NCBI GenBank assembly: GCA_900547805.1
Contig: URIE01000066.1
Coordinates: 1 to 9,812 of the forward strand
Length of the DNA: 9,812 nt
Reading direction: 5' to 3'
Origin: an uncultured Collinsella sp.
Lineage (GTDB): Bacteria > Actinomycetota > Coriobacteriia > Coriobacteriales > Coriobacteriaceae
The notes beneath the pieces were generated by a model. That model searched no databases and had not been told where the DNA came from. It saw only the letters and a program-made list of their open reading frames with translations. Below, piece by piece: positions 1 to 5,575 of this stretch; position 1 is the stretch's first letter, and each line of letters starts with the position of its first letter. The position numbers were made by a program, and so were the translations under genes.

Positions 1-2
1 CC

Positions 3-173
3 GGCGCCCAAAGCTCCACCGTATCTATGGCAATCGATGTAATCGTCCAGCACGAAGACGGCGCTCACCGTTGTATGACAATGGGCAATGAACCTACCAT
101 TGTTGTAGGATTCAGCGTATTGACATCCTCGAGCGAAAGGCGCACACGTGCCCCAAGACCATCCGACCGATAA
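3..173 (+). CDS. Possible C-terminal end of an upstream gene (partial)
   Basis: A reading frame is open from the window edge to a TAA at 171-173. It encodes about 56 residues with strand-like hydrophobic stretches (for example STVSMAIDVIV and EPTIVVGFSVL) and a basic tail ending in RPSDR. It would overlap the GTG start of the MOSC gene by 26 bases. Only about half of its codons end in G or C, which is lower than in the surrounding genes, so the coding signal is weak. I do not recognise the family. A complementary-strand frame is also open here, so this may be non-coding leader. The upstream sequence would settle it. Confidence 0.33.
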   Translation, partial: GAQSSTVSMAIDVIVQHEDGAHRCMTMGNEPTIVVGFSVLTSSSERRTRAPRPSDR

Positions 174-786
174 TCCCATCCTCAATGCCGCGAGGCGCGA
201 GCTGGCAGAACGCGCGAAAGCGACCGCTCCCCTGCGCACGGCAGACGCCGCCTACAACGGACCCGCCCACATCGTCTCAATCAACACGTCGGCACACAAG
301 GGCACGCGCAAGTCGCCCGTCGCCGATGGACACGACACCGTTATAGAGCAATTTGGTCTCGCCACCGATGCGCACGCCGGACATTGGCATCGTCAGGTTT
401 CCTTTTTGGCCGCAGAGTCCATCCAGACGGCGCAGGCTCGCGGACTCGATGTGCGCGAGGGTGACTTTGGAGAAAACTTCACCACCCAGGGCATCAATCT
501 ACTCTCGCTCCCTTTGGGCACGCAGCTCAAGCTTGGCAGCGAGGTGCTCGTCGAAATCAGCCAAATCGGCAAGGTCTGCCACACCCGTTGCGCCATCTAC
601 TATCTCGCCGGCGACTGCATCTTTCCGCACGAGGGCATTTTTGGCGTGGTACTAAAGGGCGGAGAGGTCCATATCGGCGACGATATCCAGGTAGTCAAAC
701 TCGGCGACGGCACCTGTTCGTTCACCCCTGCCGAAGCCCTCGAAGAGATTGAGCAGGCTCGTCAGGAGGGCGCGCTGTGGCTGTAA
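148..786 (+). CDS. MOSC domain-containing protein
   Basis: This 212-residue protein belongs to the MOSC superfamily (molybdenum cofactor sulfurase C-terminal-like; YiiM and mARC relatives), whose members bind the molybdenum cofactor or carry sulfur on a cysteine. The domain covers roughly residues 38-182. Landmarks are DAHAGHWHRQVS (74-85), GDFGENFTTQGI (105-116), the core QIGKVCHTRC with Cys144 and Cys148, then GDCIFPHEGIF with Cys157, and a closing GGEVHIGDD. The GTG start follows a purine-rich GCGAAAGG about 8 bases upstream, and an in-frame stop at 121-123 rules out a much longer protein. The first 37 residues are an alanine/arginine-rich extension of unknown role. Stand-alone MOSC proteins often sit near molybdopterin genes, but none is seen here, so the substrate is unknown. 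Confidence 0.9.
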   Translation: MPQDHPTDNPILNAARRELAERAKATAPLRTADAAYNGPAHIVSINTSAHKGTRKSPVADGHDTVIEQFGLATDAHAGHWHRQVSFLAAESIQTAQARGLDVREGDFGENFTTQGINLLSLPLGTQLKLGSEVLVEISQIGKVCHTRCAIYYLAGDCIFPHEGIFGVVLKGGEVHIGDDIQVVKLGDGTCSFTPAEALEEIEQARQEGALWL

Positions 787-815
787 AACCCCACGTTGAG
801 ATAGCTTTTACAGCC
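779..815 (+). repeat. 10-bp inverted repeat over the MOSC stop codon
   Basis: GGCTGTAAAA (779-788) and TTTTACAGCC (806-815) are perfect inverted copies separated by 17 bases. The left arm contains the MOSC TAA stop. In RNA this would form a 10-bp stem, but no run of U follows, so it is not a standard intrinsic terminator. It could protect the 3' end or assist termination. Confidence 0.5.
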
Positions 816-849
816 CTAAACTCCTCTCAAACAGGCCCCCGTAACGTTA

Positions 850-953
850 AAGTTGAACTCTATGGTTTCTCAACAATTCATCATAACTGCAGGTCAAAGC
901 CAAAGCCTCAAGTTCAACTTGACCCTTTGGAACCTTTAAGGTTCAAGTTGAGG
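850..953. promoter_or_regulatory. Cluster of operator-like dyads upstream of the coiled-coil gene
   Basis: The gap 787-1014 holds several short palindromes with a single central base. They are AGTT-G-AACT (851-859), TCAAGTT-C-AACTTGA (908-922) and GAACCTT-T-AAGGTTC (930-944). The last two are 15 bp each and centred 22 bases apart, about two helical turns. TCAACTTGA (914-922) also recurs inverted as TCAAGTTGA (943-951). The 908-922 site with its flanks, CCTCAAGTT-C-AACTTGACC, resembles MerR/SoxR-type boxes. One-base centres favour a protein dimer site on DNA over an RNA hairpin. No cognate regulator is encoded in the window and no convincing -10/-35 pair is seen; TAGAAT at 967-972 is a weak -10 candidate. 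Confidence 0.5.
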
Positions 954-1014
954 TCGAAAGCAGTAGTAGAATACCGTTCGAACCATAACCTACGATTGAT
1001 TGCAGAGGGACTGG

Positions 1015-2148
1015 ATGCAGCATTCGAATCATCGCACCGCAGCGCTCATTGCGTCGAAGCCGGCTCGTATCATCACGAGCGCCGCGCTCGCCGTTGCGCT
1101 GACGGCCTCGCCGATGCTCTCCCCCGTTGCGGCGTATGCCGCCTCGCAGGCAACGCAGGACCAGCTTTCCGCAGCCCAGCAGAAGATCGAAGCCGCCACG
1201 AGCGCCTACAACGACGCCCGCACCAAACTCGATGACCTGCAAAAGCAGATTGACTCCAATGAGGCAAGCATCGAGGAAATCGAGGCCAAGCTTCCCGAGC
1301 AGCAGGCCAAGGCAAGCTCCGCCATGCGCGATCTGTACAAGTATCAGAAGGGCACCAATCCCATCGTGAGCTTCCTGGTCAACGCGCAGAGCCTGGGTGA
1401 GTTCATCACGACCTGCAAATACACCAACCAGATCACGAGCTCGAGCGTCGACGAGATCGAAGAGCTCAATAACATGCAAACCGAACTCGAGCAGAACAAG
1501 GCCGAGCTCCAGCAGGCCAAGTCCCAGCTTGAGGCAGAGCAGAAAAACGCCGAGGATGCGCTGGCGCAGGCCCAGCAGCTCCGCAGCGAGGCACAGGCAA
1601 AAGCCGAGCAGGAAAATGCTGCCGAGCTCGCCAAACTTGAGGCCGATAAGGCCGCTGCCGCCGAGAAGCTCTCGGGCGAGGGCGTAAGCGGCAGCAATTC
1701 CAGCAGCCAGGCCACCAACACCAACACCACCATCGACACCACGGTGAACAACGCCAATACCGGTAGCTCCGATTACGATTCGTTCATCAATGAGTGGACG
1801 AGCCGCATCGACAATTATCTCGCCGGCTCCCCCATGGCAGGCCAGGGCTACAACTTTGCCGTCGCCGCTTGGAATACCGGTGTCGACCCCCGTTGGTCCC
1901 CCGCCATCGCCTGCATCGAGAGCACCAAGGGTGCTTATTGCGCCAATTCTTACAACGCCTGGGGCTGGAGTGCCCGTGGCGGCGGTTGGCGCAGCTTTGG
2001 CAGCTGGAGCGAGGGCATCTCCGCTCATGTCGCCTATCTGGGCGCCAACTACGGCTCCACCCTTACCCCGGCAGCGGCCAAAAAGTACTGCCCGCCCACG
2101 TGGCAGGACTGGTACAACAAAGTCGCCGCTCAGATGAACCGCATCTAA
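1015..2148 (+). CDS. Secreted coiled-coil protein with lysozyme-like domain (probable cell-wall hydrolase)
   Basis: This 377-residue protein appears to be exported. Residues 1-42 form a signal peptide with a basic start, a hydrophobic core (IITSAALAVALTA) and an AYA cleavage site after Ala42. Residues 45-108 and 145-218 are Gln/Glu/Ala-rich coiled coils. The segment between them (YKYQKGTNPIVSFLVNAQSLGEF) matches the hinge of PcsB/EnvC-type division-associated proteins. A Ser/Thr/Asn-rich linker (221-253) leads to a C-terminal domain (254-377) with a candidate catalytic Glu302 in ACIESTKGAYC, then NAWGW and further Cys residues (300, 309, 359). This arrangement recalls lysozyme-like or glucosaminidase domains that cleave peptidoglycan. 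ATG at 1015 is preferred because AGAGGG lies 5 bases upstream; a TTG at 1000 is the alternative. The enzymatic activity is inferred. Confidence 0.82.
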   Translation: MQHSNHRTAALIASKPARIITSAALAVALTASPMLSPVAAYAASQATQDQLSAAQQKIEAATSAYNDARTKLDDLQKQIDSNEASIEEIEAKLPEQQAKASSAMRDLYKYQKGTNPIVSFLVNAQSLGEFITTCKYTNQITSSSVDEIEELNNMQTELEQNKAELQQAKSQLEAEQKNAEDALAQAQQLRSEAQAKAEQENAAELAKLEADKAAAAEKLSGEGVSGSNSSSQATNTNTTIDTTVNNANTGSSDYDSFINEWTSRIDNYLAGSPMAGQGYNFAVAAWNTGVDPRWSPAIACIESTKGAYCANSYNAWGWSARGGGWRSFGSWSEGISAHVAYLGANYGSTLTPAAAKKYCPPTWQDWYNKVAAQMNRI

Positions 2149-2158
2149 GTGCAACTGC

Positions 2159-2187
2159 AAAGGGCCCCAATGGGGCCCTTTTCTTTT
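2159..2187 (+). terminator. Intrinsic terminator between convergent genes
   Basis: AAAGGGCCCC (2159-2168), loop AAT, GGGGCCCTTT (2172-2181), then TCTTTT. This is a 10-bp perfect stem with a U-rich tail 10 bases after the hydrolase stop codon. Read on the minus strand the same hairpin follows the kinase stop but has only a three-U tail, so it probably serves both genes, more strongly for the + strand gene. Confidence 0.92.
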
Positions 2188-3565
2188 AGGTAGCGGAGGT
2201 ATCGACGACGCCGGTCGCATTGACAACCGCGACTATGACGATCATGCATAGGAGCAGCACACCCAATGCCTTGAGCCAGAGTTTCGCGAGCTTCTTGCCG
2301 CGATAGCTGTCGAGCAATGCGAATCGCCGACGAAGACGGCGCTTATCGAGCAGCGCAAAATGCATAAGCACCATAAGGCCATCGACAAAGAAAAAATACT
2401 CGATGATGAGAAGCCACGTCGGGTAGCTTTGGTTTGCTCCGGTGAGATGAAAGACAGCAAAGTGACTACCGGCAAAGAACACGAGCAGCGAGAAGCAGAC
2501 GAGCGTATTCCAAATACGCCCCAGAGACTCCGGAACGCGAGAGAGCAGACCGCATGCAGCGGAGGCGGCAGGCCTAGGAAGCCCTGTGGGGTTCTGGAGC
2601 CCTTGGGGCGTCAACACCGTCTCCGAGGCCGGAGTACGGACAAGCACAGCCGCAGGAGGCCGCACGGGGCGACTCAGATCGTATGCCGCGCGCGTCGCCC
2701 GTCCCAACGCTTCCGCGCTCGCAAAACGCTTGGCCGGGTCGAGTGCCATCGACATGCAGACGGCATCGGTAAGTGAAGTGGGAATGCCGCGCGCCTCGCA
2801 TTGCTCGCGCATGTCGAGCCCCGGTTTAGGGTCGACTCCCGTCAAGCAGAAGAACAACAGGGCGCCAAGTGCGTAGACGTCGCTGCGCACACTCGTCTGC
2901 CCAAACCCATACTGCTCAGGCGGCGCATAGGGTCGCGTGCCAAACTTGACGGTGTCGGCATCGGCGCCATCGCGCCATACGCGCGCGATCCCCAAGTCGA
3001 TAATCACCAGCGATGAAAATGTCAGGCCGTCATCAGGCGTATAGTTGGCACCTGTCACGATGATATTCGACGGCTTGAGGTCGCGATGGATCACCGGCGC
3101 CGACGTCTCCCCCGCTATTGCAAAACCGGCGTGGAGCTCGCCCACGGCATCGCATAGGGCAGGATACAATTCACGCGCATAATCGGGAGCGGCTCCCAGA
3201 CGGTCCACCAGCGCCCCGAGCGTCTCCCCTTCGATGTATTCCATAACCACGTTGAGCTCGTCGCCCACACGACGACAATCGACGATTCTGGGCAGGTGCT
3301 CAAAACGCCTGCCTGCCCGCTGAGCGGCAAACAGACGCTCGTATGCCCCGCCGATTTGAGCCGAAGCATCGATGCGTTTACGGACAAAGGGGCCGAGCGA
3401 ACCGCCGCCGGTTCCTTCAAAGTACACAAGCTCGGTTGTTTCAACGGACGAGCGCTTAAGTACACGCTCCACGCGATAGCTGTCATCACGATCGAGCGAC
3501 GCCAGGTGCTCGGCAAGCGCTGCGGTCAGCTCGTCATCGGAATATGTTGGGGTCTGATTATCCAT
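2186..3565 (-). CDS. Membrane-anchored Ser/Thr protein kinase
   Basis: This 459-residue protein has a Hanks-type kinase domain at residues ~30-300 and membrane segments near the C terminus. Visible residues are Lys63 (VRKRI), Glu76 of helix C, HRDLKPSN (160-167), DLG at 190-192 in place of DFG, the PPE motif of YAPPEQYG (213-220), SDVYALG (228-234) and Arg280. Catalytic Lys, both Asp and Asn are all present, so it should be active. The glycine-rich loop is degenerate: the region after RVERVLK lacks the usual GxGxxG. After a Pro-rich linker come hydrophobic segments at about 353-372, 383-406 and 432-450, with no PASTA or other sensor domain. The ATG at 3565 follows GGAGG closely; a GTG at 3595 would add 10 residues. 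It is the last gene of a minus-strand cluster, 98 bases after the HTH gene, which may be its partner. Confidence 0.9.
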   Translation of the reverse strand: MDNQTPTYSDDELTAALAEHLASLDRDDSYRVERVLKRSSVETTELVYFEGTGGGSLGPFVRKRIDASAQIGGAYERLFAAQRAGRRFEHLPRIVDCRRVGDELNVVMEYIEGETLGALVDRLGAAPDYARELYPALCDAVGELHAGFAIAGETSAPVIHRDLKPSNIIVTGANYTPDDGLTFSSLVIIDLGIARVWRDGADADTVKFGTRPYAPPEQYGFGQTSVRSDVYALGALLFFCLTGVDPKPGLDMREQCEARGIPTSLTDAVCMSMALDPAKRFASAEALGRATRAAYDLSRPVRPPAAVLVRTPASETVLTPQGLQNPTGLPRPAASAACGLLSRVPESLGRIWNTLVCFSLLVFFAGSHFAVFHLTGANQSYPTWLLIIEYFFFVDGLMVLMHFALLDKRRLRRRFALLDSYRGKKLAKLWLKALGVLLLCMIVIVAVVNATGVVDTSAT

Positions 3566-3663
3566 AGCCTCCATCATAGCGCAGGGCGCAGACACCCCAT
3601 GGCATCCGCGCCCCGTTCGTTTGCGTCGTTGTTCGGCAGCTCCGCCAGCTCAGATATCAACCG

Positions 3664-4086
3664 CTAACTCACCGTCTCCTCGCCAAAGCGATACAGCTCC
3701 TCGTTGACCTTTTGGAGGCTGCACCCGCGATCGATACAAAAGATGATAATCGCATCGCGGCGGTCCTTGCAGTTAAGGACGCTTACCCCTGCAGCCGTCA
3801 GCGCACGGTTGGTCTCTTTGAGCGTCAGCGCCATCGCAAAGGCAATCTGCAGCACCTTATTACGACTCGGATGACGCGCACCGGTAAAGATCTGATAGCC
3901 AAAGGTCTCATTGAGATCGGCCATACGAACCACGCGCGAGCGCTCCAAGCCCTTTTCCTGCAGTAGCTGCTTCAGGTAGTCCGAAAGCGACGGGGCGGCA
4001 AAGTCGTGCTCCCTGATATAGCCATCGATGTTCGGCGCATCGAGAAGCTCGTTGAGCAACTCCTCAGTCAGCTTTTTATCGGGCAT
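3664..4086 (-). CDS. XRE-like helix-turn-helix protein, probable kinase partner
   Basis: This 140-residue protein has an XRE/Cro-type helix-turn-helix at roughly residues 33-95. It includes LSDYLKQLLQEKGLERSRVV, the recognition-helix region LNETFGYQIFTGARHPSR and the following helix KVLQIAFAMALTLKET. A short C-terminal part, RRDAIIIFCIDRGCSLQKVNEELY (109-132), looks like a conserved tail seen in gut Firmicutes and Actinobacteria proteins encoded beside similar kinases; that comparison is from memory. The start is secure: GGAGGT lies 8 bases before the ATG. It sits 32 bases after the FxLYD gene and just before the kinase gene, which fits co-transcription. It could be a kinase substrate or a transcription factor controlled by the kinase, which is inference. 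Confidence 0.82.
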   Translation of the reverse strand: MPDKKLTEELLNELLDAPNIDGYIREHDFAAPSLSDYLKQLLQEKGLERSRVVRMADLNETFGYQIFTGARHPSRNKVLQIAFAMALTLKETNRALTAAGVSVLNCKDRRDAIIIFCIDRGCSLQKVNEELYRFGEETVS

Positions 4087-4118
4087 ACGACTTCACCTCC
4101 CCCAGTGCATGCAACATG

Positions 4119-4562
4119 CTAGAAACCGTTTACGTCCGAACGCTCCCAGCTAGCAACCTGGTCGGGAGACACCGTACCCAGCGCCTCGAACTTCCAGGAG
4201 CCGCCTGCCTTCAGATGATTGGTGTTTGCAAGAGCCGTTCCAACCTGGTTGCCATCGGCATCATACAGAACATATTCAATCTGAATGTAGCTCTTTTCCT
4301 TGTCCGTGTTATTGGTCAGCGTGCCCGTGATCTTATAGGTAAACTGATTGGAAGTGTCTTCAGCCTCGTCAGCAATGGTATACGGTTCTTGCGGTTCTTT
4401 TTGCTCCTCAGCCTGCTGTGTCGTCTCGGCAGGTTTTGCCGAATCGCTCGCAGACGAATCGGTTGAGTTGCCGCCCATAGAGCCCACGGCACCGGCAATA
4501 ACCAGCACCACGATGATGCCTAGGACAATCTTGCCGATCGGCTTCTTTCCCTCTTTTGCCAT
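4119..4562 (-). CDS. FxLYD domain-containing membrane-anchored protein
   Basis: This 147-residue protein has a short basic N terminus (MAKEGKKPIGK), one transmembrane helix at about residues 12-28 and an acidic Ser/Glu/Gln-rich linker (31-72). The C-terminal beta-rich domain (about 73-147) matches the FxLYD family: TGTLTNNTDKEKSYIQIEYVLYD, then GNQVGTALANTNHLKAGGSWKF. The aromatic/LYD signature is at residues 97-101 (YVLYD). There is no lipobox Cys, so it is anchored by the helix and displayed outside the membrane. FxLYD domains are common in surface proteins of unknown function. AAGGA lies 6 bases before the ATG but is buried in a strong leader hairpin. The HTH and kinase genes follow, suggesting an extracellular sensor or target role for the same system (inference). 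Confidence 0.85.
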   Translation of the reverse strand: MAKEGKKPIGKIVLGIIVVLVIAGAVGSMGGNSTDSSASDSAKPAETTQQAEEQKEPQEPYTIADEAEDTSNQFTYKITGTLTNNTDKEKSYIQIEYVLYDADGNQVGTALANTNHLKAGGSWKFEALGTVSPDQVASWERSDVNGF

Positions 4563-4567
4563 TATTC

Positions 4568-4621
4568 ATCCTTCCTACGATCCGGCTACCGTGCCGGTAC
4601 ACAGCACATCGTAGGAAGGAT
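4568..4621 (-). promoter_or_regulatory. Leader hairpin that buries the FxLYD ribosome binding site
   Basis: ATCCTTCCTACGAT (4568-4581) and ATCGTAGGAAGGAT (4608-4621) are perfect 14-bp inverted repeats. On the minus-strand mRNA the 3' arm contains the Shine-Dalgarno AGGAAGGA, ending 6 bases before the ATG, and the 5' arm is an exact anti-Shine-Dalgarno. The 26-base interval holds a smaller hairpin, TACCG-TGC-CGGTA (4587-4599, read on the + strand), plus alternative CCGG/CCGG and GTGC/GCAC pairings. No U-run follows, so it is not a terminator. Confidence 0.75.
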
Positions 4622-4634
4622 TGAACTTGAATTC

Positions 4635-4663
4635 ATTAGCTGAGAGCTAAGGCTGCGGTAAAC
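4635..4663 (-). promoter_or_regulatory. Possible promoter with overlapping dyad for the FxLYD-HTH-kinase genes
   Basis: On the minus strand, TTTACC, 16 bases, then GCTAAT gives a weak sigma-70-like promoter just upstream of the leader hairpin. A perfect dyad TTAGCT-GAG-AGCTAA (4636-4650) overlaps the -10 and could be an operator. Each hexamer matches only four of six consensus bases, so support is modest. Confidence 0.3.
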
Positions 4664-4726
4664 GACCAATGCAGTTATCCAAACGCCGAGCAAACGCACT
4701 GCGCGCGACCGTCTGCTGGCAGTGCA

Positions 4727-5050
4727 TCAACCCACCGTGACGGATTCCCCGGTAAAGGCACTGATCATCAACAGGACAAAGAAAACAAGGTAGCTGGCAC
4801 TCAGCAGGTACGCAATGATCAGAAAGACGACCCAGCCGACATTGGTTTTACCGTCGACACGGCGTTGCTCGCGATTGCGGCAGAGCCAAATCGTCACGCC
4901 GATGGCAGTGATAAACAGCACGAGCGCCGCCGCGGCAAGCCCGGCAAGCGCAAACATCACGCCAATGCTCACGGCAATAACCGGAAGCAGCAGCAAACCG
5001 CACCCGCATCCACCCGGACTATATACGGCAGACTGTCGGCGTCGCCTCAT
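4727..5050 (-). CDS. Small membrane protein of unknown function
   Basis: This 107-residue protein begins with a basic segment (MRRRRQ) and a Gly/Cys-rich stretch (GGCGCG, 13-18). A long hydrophobic region follows at about 19-56, probably two helices, then a charged loop (CRNREQRRVDGKTN) and another hydrophobic region at 71-99. I do not recognise a family. The ATG at 5050 has GGGGGTG about 8 bases upstream. An alternative GTG at 5080 overlaps the TAG stop of the upstream HigA-like gene by one base (TAGTG), which would give tight translational coupling and add 10 residues. Either way it appears co-transcribed with that gene. A 164-base gap separates it from the FxLYD gene. Confidence 0.6.
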   Translation of the reverse strand: MRRRRQSAVYSPGGCGCGLLLLPVIAVSIGVMFALAGLAAAALVLFITAIGVTIWLCRNREQRRVDGKTNVGWVVFLIIAYLLSASYLVFFVLLMISAFTGESVTVG

Positions 5051-5079
5051 CGCCGCGCCACCCCCATCATCTTTGAGCA

Positions 5080-5421
5080 CTACAGTGCGATAGCCTGCTG
5101 AACAGGAACGATCTTGTCGAGTTCCGGTTCGATCCGCCTTTTCTCGGCCTCAAGGTCAAACGCCACCTGAGCGCGCAGCCAATAACCATCCGTCAGGCCA
5201 AAATAACGGCAAAGACGGAGGTCGGTGTCGGCCGTCACGCGACGTTTTCCCAAGACAATCTGCCCGATACGCTGAGCCGGAATCCCGGTCTCTTTCGCAA
5301 GGCGATATTGAGAAATGCCCATGGGAACAAGAAACTCCTCTTTGAGAAGCTCACCAGGAGTCACCGGCGACAGCAAATCGGCCGAAGTCTCATCACTTGT
5401 GATAATCGACGATTTCGACAT
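5080..5421 (-). CDS. HigA/VapI-type XRE antitoxin-like regulator (orphan)
   Basis: This 113-residue protein has the signature of the HigA antidote family: PGELLKEEFLVPMGISQYRLAKETGI, RIGQIVLGKRRVTADTDLRLCRYFG, then GYWLRAQVAFDLE. The helix-turn-helix lies at about residues 35-60. HigA proteins normally neutralise a HigB mRNA-cleaving toxin encoded just upstream and repress their own operon. Here the space to the next gene upstream is only 154 bases, too short for HigB (about 90 residues), and the gene downstream is a membrane protein. ATG at 5421 is chosen because AGGAGA lies 9 bases upstream; an ATG at 5469 would add 16 residues unlike the family. It is best read as an orphan antitoxin or a plain regulator. 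Confidence 0.85.
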   Translation of the reverse strand: MSKSSIITSDETSADLLSPVTPGELLKEEFLVPMGISQYRLAKETGIPAQRIGQIVLGKRRVTADTDLRLCRYFGLTDGYWLRAQVAFDLEAEKRRIEPELDKIVPVQQAIAL

Positions 5422-5468
5422 TCCAAGCCATCTCCTGTCTCCACTCAAAGCAGACCCGATAAGATGCA

Positions 5469-5561
5469 ATCATAGCATCGCCTTACGTTAATAACGTCAA
5501 ACGTTTCTATAGACTTACATCTCTATTATATCGTACGTTTGTTCGTGTTTTCTAGAACAAA
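5469..5561 (-). promoter_or_regulatory. Promoter and operator-like dyads upstream of the HigA-like gene
   Basis: On the minus strand, TTGACG (5495-5500) and TGCTAT (5472-5477) are 17 bases apart. Overlapping dyads ACGTTA-A-TAACGT (5485-5497) and AACGT-CAA-ACGTT (5493-5505) cover the -35, as expected of an autorepressor site. Further upstream are a perfect TATAAT (5525-5530) and an inverted repeat TTTGTTC/GAACAAA (5538-5561). Which promoter is used cannot be decided. Confidence 0.45.
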
Positions 5562-5575
5562 TAGTCCTTCACGCC

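Noticed and set aside
77..103. Inverted repeat ACAATGG/CCATTGT near the window start
   Set aside because: Only 7 bp with a 12-base loop and possibly inside a coding frame; it is not distinguishable from chance.
119..141. Perfect TTGACA at 119-124 as a promoter for the MOSC gene
   Set aside because: No acceptable -10 hexamer lies 16-18 bases downstream; the transcript would also start after the GTG codon.
777..1235. Open frame starting at GTG 777 after the MOSC gene
   Set aside because: It crosses the operator-like region and then the signal-peptide coding region in another frame, with no recognisable family and no good ribosome binding site.
943..2226. Long open frame on the minus strand (427 codons) opposite the coiled-coil gene
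   Set aside because: It is a low-complexity Leu/Gly/Val-rich product mirroring the Glu/Gln/Ala-rich coiled coil on the other strand, and it runs through the terminator. The + strand gene has a signal peptide, ribosome binding site and recognisable domains.
4621..4630. Shared 10-mer TCAAGTTCAA at 908-917 and, on the minus strand, at 4621-4630 as a common regulator site
   Set aside because: A single 10-base match between two regions of a 9.8-kb window is expected by chance, and the second copy lacks the full dyad.
5422..5575. Hidden HigB toxin gene upstream of the HigA-like gene
   Set aside because: Only 154 bases are available, and they hold promoter-like sequence and dyads, with no toxin-like frame.
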